A stretch of DNA of 64,000 nucleotides from Erysipelotrichaceae bacterium. Its GTDB lineage: Bacteria > Bacillota_I > Bacilli_A > Erysipelotrichales > Erysipelotrichaceae. Positions within the stretch are counted from its first letter, which is position 1. Each line of letters opens with the position of its first letter. Positions 55,160-64,000 of this stretch are shown here, one piece after another. The notes below the pieces were generated by a model that worked only from the letters and a program-made list of their open reading frames with translations, did not search any database and was not told where the DNA came from. The stretch lies in assembly GCA_017404205.1 (NCBI GenBank), contig JAFRCV010000013.1:62001-126000 (forward strand), in the 5' to 3' direction. Made by a program: the position numbers and the translations under genes.

Positions 55160-55996
55160 ATGAAGAATAAGAAAAGAATGAAAGCTTCGGTATTTATTAG
55201 AAAATATTGGCGTTTAATTTTTGGTGGAACAATTATTGGCATAATTATTCTTTGTTCAATTTTTGCACCACTACTTACAAAATGTGATCCTGAACTTGTT
55301 GATACATCAATTAAGAAGGCCATGATGTCACCAGAACATCCTTTTGGTACAGACAATCTTGGCCGTGATATTTGGGCAAGAATTCTTTATGGTTCAAGGA
55401 ATACACTTATTATCGCAATTGGTGCTGAATTATTATGTACAGTTGCTGGTGCTGTTTTGGGACTTCTTTGTGGTTATTACAAAAAAGTTGAAAAAATCTT
55501 AATGCGTTTCTTAGATGCCTTCTCAACTATTCCTAATCTACTATTATGTATGATGATGGTATCTATATTTGGTGCTGGTATTCCAAACCTAATTATTGCT
55601 TTATCAATCGGAGGTATTCCCGGTACTGCAAGAATGGTAAGAAACCAAGTATTATCAATTAAAGAAAAAGAATATGTAGAATCAGAAATCGCAATGGGCG
55701 CAAGTGATGCACGCATCATCTTTAAACATATTTTGCCTAACTGTTTCTCATATTTAATTGTTAGATTCTCAAATGGTCTATCAGGTTCCGTAATGTCAAT
55801 GACTTCATTATCGTTCTTAGGTTTAGGACTTGATCCTACTAAAGCTAGTTGGGGTGGAATTGTCAATGAAGCACAAGATTATATGTTTGCCAGACCACAT
55901 GTATTAGTTGCTGTAACTGTTGCTATTTCATTAACAGTCTTAGGCTTTTCAATACTTGGCGATGGTGTAAGAGATTTATTGGATCCAAAACTATAG
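55160..55996 (+). CDS. ABC transporter permease, DppC/OppC type
   Basis: Start 55160 follows AGAGGTGG, giving 278 aa. It has the DppC pattern: N-terminal TM, PFGTDNLGRDIWARILYGSR and the EAA-like loop VESEIAMGASDARIIFKHIL, then LGLGLDPTKASWGGIVNEA. It pairs with the DppB-type protein to form the pore. The upstream stop overlaps its ribosome-binding site. Confidence 0.93.
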   Translation: MKNKKRMKASVFIRKYWRLIFGGTIIGIIILCSIFAPLLTKCDPELVDTSIKKAMMSPEHPFGTDNLGRDIWARILYGSRNTLIIAIGAELLCTVAGAVLGLLCGYYKKVEKILMRFLDAFSTIPNLLLCMMMVSIFGAGIPNLIIALSIGGIPGTARMVRNQVLSIKEKEYVESEIAMGASDARIIFKHILPNCFSYLIVRFSNGLSGSVMSMTSLSFLGLGLDPTKASWGGIVNEAQDYMFARPHVLVAVTVAISLTVLGFSILGDGVRDLLDPKL

Positions 55997-56009
55997 GGGG
56001 AGATTATAA

Positions 56010-56999
56010 ATGGAAAAGAATGCAGAAACAATATTAGATATTAATAATCTAGAACTATGGTTTAAAAATGACTATGGTCAAAATAAAATATTAAATAATA
56101 TTTCATTTAATGTAAAAAATGGTGAAGCTTTAGGCATAGTTGGCGAATCTGGCTGTGGTAAGTCAGTTACATCGTTGTGTGTTATGCAATTATTAAATTG
56201 TCCACCTGCTGTTATTAAAGGAAGCATTAAATTAAAAGGTGAAGAATTACTTGGCTTGCCTGATAAGAAGATGCAAAAAATTAGAGGCAACCAAATATCA
56301 ATGATATTCCAAGAGCCAATGACATCATTAAATCCCGTATTTACTATTGGTGACCAATTGATGGAAACATTTATTTTCCACCAAGGATTATCTAAAAAGC
56401 AAGCGAAAGAAAAATCATTAGAAATGTTAAGAATGGTTAAAATTCCCGAGCCAGAACAACGCTTTAACGAATACGCCTACCAACTATCTGGCGGCATGAG
56501 ACAAAGAGTTATGATTGCGATGGCTTTAGCTTGCAAACCTAGTTTATTGATTGCTGATGAACCTACAACTGCTCTTGATGTTACAATTCAAGCACAAGTA
56601 TTAGATTTAATGAGAGATCTTCAAAAAGAAACTGGTACAGCAATTGTATTTATCACTCATGATTTAGGTGTTGTTGATGAAATGTGCGAAAGAGTAATTG
56701 TTATGTATTGTGGTGAAATCATGGAAGAAGCATTAACTGCTGACTTGTTTAAAGATCCAAAACACCCATATACTGAAGGACTTCTTTCAACACTACCAAA
56801 ATTTGGTCAAGAAGGAAAACTACCAACTATTCCAGGTGTTGTCCCTCCTTCTGGTAAATTTCCTGAAGGTTGTGTATTTTCTCCAAGATGTAAATATGCT
56901 TGCGAAGAATGTAAAAAGAATAAGCCAAATAGAATTAAAGTTGGCGAAGACCATTATGTAAGATGTTTTAAATATAAGGAGGAAAGCCATGAAGAATAA
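56010..56999 (+). CDS. ABC transporter ATP-binding protein, DppD/OppD type
   Basis: The 329-aa ATPase has Walker A GESGCGKS, signature LSGGMRQRV, Walker [13 protein letters not shown] and the oligopeptide-transporter C-terminal extension with paired cysteines ([15 protein letters not shown]) that in relatives can hold an iron-sulfur cluster. It drives import through the two permeases. It overlaps the next ATPase gene by 11 bases. Confidence 0.95.
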   Translation: MEKNAETILDINNLELWFKNDYGQNKILNNISFNVKNGEALGIVGESGCGKSVTSLCVMQLLNCPPAVIKGSIKLKGEELLGLPDKKMQKIRGNQISMIFQEPMTSLNPVFTIGDQLMETFIFHQGLSKKQAKEKSLEMLRMVKIPEPEQRFNEYAYQLSGGMRQRVMIAMALACKPSLLIADEPTTALDVTIQAQVLDLMRDLQKETGTAIVFITHDLGVVDEMCERVIVMYCGEIMEEALTADLFKDPKHPYTEGLLSTLPKFGQEGKLPTIPGVVPPSGKFPEGCVFSPRCKYACEECKKNKPNRIKVGEDHYVRCFKYKEESHEE

Positions 57000-57972
57000 T
57001 GAAGTATTAATTAGCGTTAAGAATGTTAAACAATGGTTTCCAATTAAAAAATGGTTTTTTGAAAAACAACGTTATGTAAAAGCTGTTGATGATGTCACTT
57101 TTGATATTTATCGTGGTGAGACACTTGGCGTTTGTGGAGAATCTGGATGTGGCAAATCGACGCTTTTAAGAACTGTCCTTCAACTCATTCCTCAAACCGA
57201 TGGCTCAGTTACTTATAATGGTAAAGAACTATCAAAAATATCTAAGAAAGAATTAAATAGAATAAGAAAGAATATTCAAATTGTCTTTCAAGATCCATAT
57301 TCTGCACTTGATAATAAGATGAGGGTTGGCGACATTATTGAAGAACCAATGATTATCAATAAGGTTTATAAAAATAAAGCCGAAAGAAAAGAAAAAGTCA
57401 AAGAACTTATGAAACAAGTAGGCTTAGATGAATCTTATGTTGATAGATACCCACATGAATTCTCTGGCGGTCAAAGACAAAGAATAGTAATCGCAAGAGC
57501 TTTGGCGACTCTTCCAGAGATTTTGTTTTGTGATGAAGCTGTTTCAGCTTTGGATGTCTCAGTAAGAGCTCAAATACTGAACTTACTTGAAGAATTACAA
57601 GAAAAATTAAAGCTTACATATATGTTTGTCAGCCATGATTTATCTGTAATTGAACATATATGCGACCGTGTAATAATTATGTATCTTGGGAAAATAGTTG
57701 AAATTGGAAGTAAAGATGATATTTTCAATAATCCTAAACATCCTTATACTAAAGCACTTATTTCTTCTATTCCACTTGTTGGAATGAAAAATAATGAAAC
57801 AAGAATCATGCTAAAAGGAGATATTCCATCTCCTGTAAATCCACCTAGTGGCTGTCGTTTCCATACAAGATGTCCTTTCGCAAAAGAACGCTGTTCAAAG
57901 GAAATTCCTGAACTAAAAGAACTCAATGAAGGACATAAAGCAGCATGTCTATTTATGGATGATTTTAATTAA
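56989..57972 (+). CDS. ABC transporter ATP-binding protein, DppF/OppF type
   Basis: The 327-aa ATPase has Walker A GESGCGKS, signature FSGGQRQRI, Walker B ILFCDEAVSALD (the DEAVSALD form usual for DppF/OppF) and the C-terminal GCRFHTRCPFAKERC cysteine region. It completes the ABC importer whose binding protein is at 33715-35328. It is the last gene of the 30-kb run; no strong terminator follows, and the next promoter begins 9 bases after its stop. Confidence 0.95.
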   Translation: MKNNEVLISVKNVKQWFPIKKWFFEKQRYVKAVDDVTFDIYRGETLGVCGESGCGKSTLLRTVLQLIPQTDGSVTYNGKELSKISKKELNRIRKNIQIVFQDPYSALDNKMRVGDIIEEPMIINKVYKNKAERKEKVKELMKQVGLDESYVDRYPHEFSGGQRQRIVIARALATLPEILFCDEAVSALDVSVRAQILNLLEELQEKLKLTYMFVSHDLSVIEHICDRVIIMYLGKIVEIGSKDDIFNNPKHPYTKALISSIPLVGMKNNETRIMLKGDIPSPVNPPSGCRFHTRCPFAKERCSKEIPELKELNEGHKAACLFMDDFN

Positions 57973-57980
57973 TCTATAAT

Positions 57981-58009
57981 TTGAAATCGCTTACACATTT
58001 TTATATAAT
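57981..58009 (+). promoter_or_regulatory. Promoter for leader RNA copy C
   Basis: TTGAAA (57981-57986) and TATAAT (58004-58009) with a 17-base spacer; predicted start about 58016, just before the leader RNA. Confidence 0.75.
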
Positions 58010-58022
58010 GAAATTACAAAAC

Positions 58023-58122
58023 AAGCAGTAATTGCTTGGTAGGACAGTGATTCCGGAATAGGGGCCTACATGGTTTTTATGAAAGGATCACACATACAAT
58101 TAATAATATCCTTTCATAAAAA
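58023..58122 (+). promoter_or_regulatory. Structured leader RNA, copy C (candidate riboswitch)
   Basis: 5' hairpin AAGCA/TGCTT (58023-58037); P1 GTAGG (58039-58043) / CCTAC (58065-58069) with the same loop sequence as copy A; loop strand GTGATTCC (58047-58054) pairs with GGATCAC (58085-58091) apart from one bulged T. P2 here is a perfect 15-bp hairpin, TTTTTATGAAAGGAT (58074-58088) with ATCCTTTCATAAAAA (58108-58122), whose 5' strand shares GGAT with the loop partner. No clear T-tract terminator follows except the weak TATTTTTTA at 58132-58140. The next start codon is at 58157 after GGAG. Confidence 0.7.
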
Positions 58123-58156
58123 AGCCATAAGTATTTTTTACATGATTGGAGTTGCT

Positions 58157-61100
58157 ATGAAAAAGATCATTTCTATTTTGTTGACGCTATTTTTGTGTTT
58201 GACGCTTTTTCCTGTTGGCGTATTAGCTGAAGATGATTATACTGAAGTGTCTTCAGTAAGCAATATCGTAACTAATACAAATGGGAAATTTAAGCTAACA
58301 AACGATTTAACACTTAGCAGTTTTATTAATTTTGGCTCTAATGTTAATATTGAAATCGACTTAAATGGTCATACAATAACTGGGCCAAGTGGAAGCAGAC
58401 TATTTAGACTAGCTGGTGTTGATTTAACAATTTCTGATAGTTCTGAAGAAAAAACGGGAAAATTAATACCAGTCGGTAATGTTAATGCTGCAGCAGTAGC
58501 AGGTTTTTATGGTGGTGTAGAATCACATTTAACTATCAATGGCGGAACTATTGATGGAAGTCAATTAACAGGATTAAGTGCACTTGGTGGTGCATTTAGA
58601 ATGGAAAGCGTTAATGGCGTATTAACTATTAATGATGGAACATTTAAAAACTTTACAAGCACTAATTCTGGTGCCATTGTTTCAGCATCTGGTCAAAATT
58701 GTCAAATCACAATCAATGGTGGTACATTTACAAACAACAAAGCTAAAGATGGTGGCGTCATCTATTTAGAAAACGGATCTCATTCAACTCTTACTATAAA
58801 TGGTGGTACTTTTACTTCAAACAGTAATACAGGTACTGGTGGTGGTGTTGCATATATTCACCAAAACAATGATTTTTACTTAAATGGTGGTACTTTTACT
58901 GGTAATAGTGGCACAAGAGCTGGTGCTTTCTTAATTCAAAATAGTACAGTTAATTTCTATATTGGTGGAAGTCCAAAGGTATATGGAAATAGTGCATCAA
59001 CATTTGGAAAAGATATATTCTTAGCTAATTATAACGGTGGAACTTGTGCTCAATTTAAACCAAGTACTATCGCATTAGAAAATACAGCAATTCTATATTT
59101 TACAACAAACAATGAAGCTAATGATGTTGTTTTAGGAAGCTTATTAAATACAAACGATGTTTCTTCTTGTTTCTATGATTCAAGAGGAACTTATGGCTAT
59201 CATCAAGAAGGAAATCAAATCTTATTTGGACATAAACATGATGGTCTATATTATAGAGCATGGACTAGTACAAATAGCCTTCCAACTGCAAGTGGCAATT
59301 ATTTCTTAGTTAATGATGTTAATTTAACAGACAATCAAGTTACTGCTCAAGGCGCTAATATTAGATTATGTCTAAATGGCAAAACAATTAAACAAGCTAC
59401 AGCTGGAAAAAATATATATCGTTTCTGGGGAAATAATACATCAATCACAATCGATGATTGTAATGAAAATCCAGGATTATTAACTGGTGTATCAGGAAGT
59501 GCGTATCCATTCTATATGGCACTTGGCGATGTAAGCCATGAGTGTTATTTAACGATAAATAATGGTCGTATTTCTGGTAATAGAGGAACTGGAAATGGTG
59601 GTGCAATTAGAGCTGATAAAGGTATTGCCCATGTAACTATTAATGGTGGCGAAATATCTGATAATACTTCTAATGCAGGTATTTTACAAGTAATCAATAA
59701 TGCTTCTAGTGAAGTTATTATGAATGGCGGTAAGATCATTAATAATACTTCTAATGGTGGAAATTATGGCTTTGCAATTGAAGCTGATAATAAAGCAAGT
59801 ATAAAACTATTAGGTGGCGAAATATCAAATAATATCTGTACAGTAGAAAATTTAAGAGGCGTTGTTAAAACTAATGGCACATTAACTCTTGGTGGTGATG
59901 TAGTAATTCAAAATAATACTGCAAATGGTAAAACAATAAATGTATCTAACTATACAGGAAGTAGGGTTGTAGATTCTACAAATCCATTAACTGAAGATGC
60001 AAAAATTGGTTTTACATCATATGCAGCTCCAAGTTATAACAATGATAAATTAATCGTTGATGGCAATTATACAAATGTGTTTTTTGCAGATGATGATACA
60101 TATGAAGTTGCTTATAAAAATGAAAAAACATATTTAATCTTCAATAAGACAGCAAAAGTAACATATAAAAATGGAACTGATGTATATGCTGAAGATGTTT
60201 TAGTTATTGGTGCTAAAACTACGGCACCAGCAACTGATCCTACAAAAGAAGGTTTTGTATTTAAAGAATGGCAAAAAGATGGTGTGGCATTTGATTTTGA
60301 TAGTGCAATTAGTGAAGACATTACTCTTGATGCATACTTTACTTTAAATGAATATAGCGTAACATTTAATACAAATGGCGGTACTATTAATACTGGTTTA
60401 ATAGATTCATATGTATTTGGAACTGCAGTAAGCCTTCCAACAGATGTGACAAAAGATCATTACACATTTGCAGGATGGTACGACAATGAAACATTAAGTG
60501 GCGATCCAATTACCGAAATATCTGCTAGTACTTCAGGCAACAAGAAGTATTATGCAAAGTGGAATGCCAACACATATACAATTACATTTGATGCAAATGG
60601 TGGAAATGTAGATCAAGAAAGCAAAGAAGTTACTTACAATGAAGCTTATGGCACACTTCCAATTGCTTCTAAAGATAATAAATCATTCTCTGGTTGGAAA
60701 CTTTCAACTGATTTAGAAGGTGAATTTATTATTGATACTACCATTGTTAATTTAAGTGGTGATGCAACTTTAGTAGCTATTTATGACATTATTACATATG
60801 ATGTAATCTATAAAGATGTAAACAATGAAGATTTTTCTGGTACACATGGCGCAGGTGTAGTTAATATTTATGCTGTTGATAGCGAATATACATTAGACAC
60901 ACCAAGCAAGATTGGTTATGAATTTTTAGGTTATTTCTTAAATTCTGATGGAAGTGGAAGTGCTATTAGTTCCCTTCTTCCTGATTCATATTCAGATACA
61001 ATCACTCTTTATGCAAAATGGCAAATAGTTGATTATACAATCACTTATAGTGTAGATGGTGGAACAATTAATGAAAGCGTTGTCGATACATATCGTTATG

Positions 61101-64000
61101 GAAATAACATTACTCTTCCAACTGATGTAACAAAAGACGAATTTGAATTTGTTGGTTGGTATGATAATGAAGAATTAAGTGGTGAAGCTATAGAAGAAAT
61201 CACAGCAAGTGATTATGGCAATAAGACTTTCTATGCAAAATGGAAAACAAATCATATTCATAATGCAAATGATGGTATTCCTACAGATGTTGAATGGATT
61301 GCTTGGACAAGTAATGATTCACTTCCTAGTACTACTTCAATTCCTGACAGAACATATTACAATAACTATTATTTCTTAACACAAGATGTATATTTAACTC
61401 AAAGACAAGTAATTGAAAGAACAGTAGTAATTGATTTAAATGGTCATTCTATTTATAAAGCAGATGATGCGACATTTACTGGTGCAATGATTTCTGTTTC
61501 TGGTAAATGGGCAAATCCAGCAATAATCACAAACTGTAAAGCTACATTTGATGAAGATGGTTTCTTAACATCAACAGCTGGTTTCTACAATTCAAATGCT
61601 ACGGGCACTGAAGGTGCTGTTATTTCAGCAAGTGGATCTAGCGGACAATATCCAAATGTAAAATTATATGGATTAATATTTGAAGGCAATTCAAATATTA
61701 GAACAGCAAATGATGAATGGATGCCTGGTGCAATATTCTGGCGTTCACAAAATACATTAACAATTGATTCTTGTGCATTTGTTAATAATGTATCAGGTAG
61801 CACAACAGGTGATGATTCTACATATGGATCAGGCGGTGCTATCACAATTAAAGAAGCTGGTACAGTAAATATTACAAACACAGTATTTGATGGTAATAAA
61901 GCGGGTATAAGAGGTTCAGCAATCTTGTTACCAAGTGGCGTAAATGCTACATTAAATATCTCTAATTCTAGGTTTACTAATAATAAAGTTGTTACTTCAA
62001 ATGCAAATAATGGTGGCGTTATTTCTATCCAAGCAGGAACAACAACAATTAAAGATACTGAATTTAATGGAAATATTAATAATGGTAATAATGCTTCTGT
62101 AATTTATTTAACTGGAAATGCTAATTTGACACTTGATGGTGTTGAAATAAAAGGCAATAAGAGCGCAAGTCAATATACAACATATAAAGCTGCTATAGTT
62201 GTTGTTGATAATCCTACTTTAACAATTACTGGTAAGACAATTATTACTGGAAATACTAATTCAGCTAATAAAGAAGCAAACATATTCTTAAGAAAGACTT
62301 CGGATACAAAGCAACCAAAGATTATTGTTACATCATTAGCAAGTGATGCACTTATGGGTGTTGATGCTCTTGCAACAATTGATGCATCTTCAGCATATGC
62401 TTTTGCTGATGATGTAGATGCAAGTGCAAATTTTGTTGCTGATAATGCTAATTATGAAATCTATTACTATAATGGAAATACAGTATTAGGCATTAAGCCA
62501 ACTATTACTTTATCGGCAAGTGAGGTATCAGTTGATAGAGAAGAAAATATTACAGTAACGGCAAATGTTTCTCCTGATTATGCTGCAAATAGTTTAATTT
62601 GGGAAAGTGATAATGAAGAAGTCGCAACTGTTGATTCTGAAGGCAAGATTACAGGTGTTGCAGTTGGCAGCACAACTGTAAAAGCTACTGTAAAAGGCAT
62701 AACAAAAGAAGTTAATGTAACTGTTACAAATGGCAAATTAGTTAAGTTTGAAACTAATGGTGGTAGTGCAGTTAGTGAACAATATGTATTAAAGAGCCAT
62801 AAGGTTATTAAACCAGCAGACCCAAGTAAAGATAATTACACATTTGTTGCTTGGTATCTAAATGGTGAAGAATTTGATTTCGATACATTAATTAGCGAGC
62901 CAATAACATTAATAGCAAAATGGAAAGCTAATGATAGTGGCGTAAGTGGTGTTGATGTAATCGAAAATGTTGTTGATGGTGTTGAAGTTGAAGATGGTAT
63001 CAACAAATTAGCTAATAATGCTAGCGACATATTAGATGAAATTAAAGTTGATGGAAATAGCTCATATTTAGTTGTTAGTGCTAGTCAAGCAAACAAGATT
63101 AATGATGCAACAAATTTACAAACATCAATTGAAATTGATGTTAGTGGATCAGCTTTAAGTGCAGATGAAGAATTAGCTGCTAAAGATTATATAGAAGCAT
63201 ATTTAAAAGATGTTTATGATATTAACATTTTATTAACAGTTGAAGATGCTGATACAAACGAAAAGATTATTGATGAACAAAAAGTTTATTCGTTACCAAA
63301 TAGTATCTTAATTACATTAAAGTCTAATTTAATTAATTCAGATGCTAAAGTTGTAAAAGTATTCGCTGTTCATAAAGATGTAAATAACAATTTAAGTGTA
63401 GAAGAAGTTACTGTTGATACAGTTGATAAGACAAATGGCAAAGTAAGTTTCTATGCTAATAAATTCTCACATTATATTGTTGCTGCTGGAAATAAAGTAA
63501 CAGTAAAATTTAATACTAATGGTGGCAGCACAATAGACAGCGTTAAAGTAGATTATAATACATTATTAACTAAGCCTACTAATCCAACAAAAGATGGTGC
63601 TGGTTTTGCAGGATGGTTTGTTGATGAAGAATTAACTACGCCATTTGACTTTGAAACTCCAGTTTTAGAAGATTTAACATTATATGCAAATTGGCATGAA
63701 CATTCAGGAATGGCTGATGGACAAGACAATGTTGAATGGATTCCTTGGACTAGAAATGATGCATTACCATGTAGTAGTGTAATGGCACATAATGACTATT
63801 ACAATAAACATTATTATTTAACAGAAGATGTATATTTATCTTCAAAACAATCATTCTTTAGAGCTGTTACTATTTGTTTAAATGGACATTCAATTTATTT
63901 AGATGAAAATTCATCATACAATGATACATTAATTGAAATTAATGGAAAATGGACAGATCCAGTTATCTTCACAAATTGTAAGGCAACATTTGATGCAAAT
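58157..64000 (+). CDS. Giant secreted modular surface protein (runs off right edge)
   Basis: The frame is open for 1948 codons to the window end. Signal peptide MKKIISILLTLFLCLTLFPV, then GVLAEDD. Beta-helix modules fill about residues 30-580. InlB-type Listeria-Bacteroides repeats lie about 655-1030 (FNTNGGTINTG to YYAKWNA). A VEWIAWTSNDSLPSTT module covers about 1040-1440. A Big2 Ig-like domain lies about 1448-1527 (LIWESDNEEVATVDSEGKIT), then an InlB repeat, a linker domain, another InlB repeat (about 1778-1848) and a second copy of the VEWIPWTRNDALP module at the edge. Start follows GGAG. It is the closest relative of the product of 17507-22480 and follows leader C. Likely adhesion or glycan binding. 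Confidence 0.88.
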   Translation, partial: MKKIISILLTLFLCLTLFPVGVLAEDDYTEVSSVSNIVTNTNGKFKLTNDLTLSSFINFGSNVNIEIDLNGHTITGPSGSRLFRLAGVDLTISDSSEEKTGKLIPVGNVNAAAVAGFYGGVESHLTINGGTIDGSQLTGLSALGGAFRMESVNGVLTINDGTFKNFTSTNSGAIVSASGQNCQITINGGTFTNNKAKDGGVIYLENGSHSTLTINGGTFTSNSNTGTGGGVAYIHQNNDFYLNGGTFTGNSGTRAGAFLIQNSTVNFYIGGSPKVYGNSASTFGKDIFLANYNGGTCAQFKPSTIALENTAILYFTTNNEANDVVLGSLLNTNDVSSCFYDSRGTYGYHQEGNQILFGHKHDGLYYRAWTSTNSLPTASGNYFLVNDVNLTDNQVTAQGANIRLCLNGKTIKQATAGKNIYRFWGNNTSITIDDCNENPGLLTGVSGSAYPFYMALGDVSHECYLTINNGRISGNRGTGNGGAIRADKGIAHVTINGGEISDNTSNAGILQVINNASSEVIMNGGKIINNTSNGGNYGFAIEADNKASIKLLGGEISNNICTVENLRGVVKTNGTLTLGGDVVIQNNTANGKTINVSNYTGSRVVDSTNPLTEDAKIGFTSYAAPSYNNDKLIVDGNYTNVFFADDDTYEVAYKNEKTYLIFNKTAKVTYKNGTDVYAEDVLVIGAKTTAPATDPTKEGFVFKEWQKDGVAFDFDSAISEDITLDAYFTLNEYSVTFNTNGGTINTGLIDSYVFGTAVSLPTDVTKDHYTFAGWYDNETLSGDPITEISASTSGNKKYYAKWNANTYTITFDANGGNVDQESKEVTYNEAYGTLPIASKDNKSFSGWKLSTDLEGEFIIDTTIVNLSGDATLVAIYDIITYDVIYKDVNNEDFSGTHGAGVVNIYAVDSEYTLDTPSKIGYEFLGYFLNSDGSGSAISSLLPDSYSDTITLYAKWQIVDYTITYSVDGGTINESVVDTYRYGNNITLPTDVTKDEFEFVGWYDNEELSGEAIEEITASDYGNKTFYAKWKTNHIHNANDGIPTDVEWIAWTSNDSLPSTTSIPDRTYYNNYYFLTQDVYLTQRQVIERTVVIDLNGHSIYKADDATFTGAMISVSGKWANPAIITNCKATFDEDGFLTSTAGFYNSNATGTEGAVISASGSSGQYPNVKLYGLIFEGNSNIRTANDEWMPGAIFWRSQNTLTIDSCAFVNNVSGSTTGDDSTYGSGGAITIKEAGTVNITNTVFDGNKAGIRGSAILLPSGVNATLNISNSRFTNNKVVTSNANNGGVISIQAGTTTIKDTEFNGNINNGNNASVIYLTGNANLTLDGVEIKGNKSASQYTTYKAAIVVVDNPTLTITGKTIITGNTNSANKEANIFLRKTSDTKQPKIIVTSLASDALMGVDALATIDASSAYAFADDVDASANFVADNANYEIYYYNGNTVLGIKPTITLSASEVSVDREENITVTANVSPDYAANSLIWESDNEEVATVDSEGKITGVAVGSTTVKATVKGITKEVNVTVTNGKLVKFETNGGSAVSEQYVLKSHKVIKPADPSKDNYTFVAWYLNGEEFDFDTLISEPITLIAKWKANDSGVSGVDVIENVVDGVEVEDGINKLANNASDILDEIKVDGNSSYLVVSASQANKINDATNLQTSIEIDVSGSALSADEELAAKDYIEAYLKDVYDINILLTVEDADTNEKIIDEQKVYSLPNSILITLKSNLINSDAKVVKVFAVHKDVNNNLSVEEVTVDTVDKTNGKVSFYANKFSHYIVAAGNKVTVKFNTNGGSTIDSVKVDYNTLLTKPTNPTKDGAGFAGWFVDEELTTPFDFETPVLEDLTLYANWHEHSGMADGQDNVEWIPWTRNDALPCSSVMAHNDYYNKHYYLTEDVYLSSKQSFFRAVTICLNGHSIYLDENSSYNDTLIEINGKWTDPVIFTNCKATFDAN

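Noticed and set aside
58157-64000. Minus-strand open frames inside the surface-protein genes (for example 61585-61881)
   Set aside because: They lack ribosome-binding sites, have low-complexity Val/Ile/Pro-rich composition, and mirror the repeats of the + strand gene.

Overview
The window looks like a chromosomal stretch from a low-GC, AT-rich Firmicute living in a gut-like habitat, probably Bacilli/Erysipelotrichia-like. That placement is inferred from HemW, ribosomal protein S15, standard-code TGG tryptophans, strong AGGAGG ribosome-binding sites, and large secreted Listeria-Bacteroides-repeat proteins. All convincing genes are on the + strand. No tRNA, rRNA or CRISPR array was seen. All alignments and counts were made by eye.

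Region 1 (1-3090) is ordinary chromosome: the 3' end of hemW, rpsO with its own promoter and terminator, a serine beta-lactamase-fold hydrolase, and a GNAT/YoaP-type acetyltransferase.

Region 2 (about 3.2-16.88 kb) is a foreign, higher-GC, decayed Tn916-type integrative element. Its ends carry imperfect inverted repeats and a 17-bp inverted arm-like site. The tyrosine integrase at the right end is dead, with three in-frame stops and frameshifts. Several typical cargo genes are frameshifted or truncated: an RNA-methyltransferase tail, a coiled-coil membrane protein and a large conserved element protein. Conjugation genes are absent. Intact genes remain that look like anti-phage defence: an FRG-domain protein, an AbiEi/AbiEii type toxin-antitoxin pair behind a palindromic operator, a 1153-aa protein with an N-terminal PD-(D/E)xK nuclease motif and no visible NTPase, and a membrane-anchored protein of unknown role.

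Region 3 (16.9-27.7 kb, and again 58.0-64.0 kb) holds a low-molecular-weight phosphotyrosine phosphatase and a family of secreted modular surface proteins: beta-helix repeats, InlB-type repeats, a Big2 domain, and two paralogous papain/NlpC-like proteins. Three of these genes or operons are preceded by the same structured 5' leader RNA (about 17382-17470, 23829-23939 and 58023-58122). The leader has a 5' hairpin, a hairpin P1 with a strongly conserved loop, a second hairpin P2, and a P1-loop to P2 pairing. Several helices show compensatory changes. In the middle copy P2 competes with a textbook intrinsic terminator whose stem also contains the ribosome-binding site. This is the best candidate for an undescribed system, either a new riboswitch or an unusual use of a known class.

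Region 4 (27.7-58.0 kb) is a nearly gapless run of about 25 genes for uptake and cytosolic breakdown of a modified glycan. It contains two GH38 alpha-mannosidases, a GH1 glycosidase, SASA and SGNH esterases, a PIG-L deacetylase, mutarotase-like proteins, a six-hairpin-type glycosidase and an Opp/Dpp-type ABC transporter. It also holds a sugar-acid route (two enolase-superfamily dehydratases, a zinc alcohol dehydrogenase and an HpcH/HpaI aldolase), malic enzyme, and a heptose-like phosphate module (PfkB kinase, HAD-SIS fusion, deoxyhypusine-synthase-like protein). No strong terminator was seen between the leader RNA at 23.8 kb and the end of this run, so one RNA switch could in principle govern about 34 kb.
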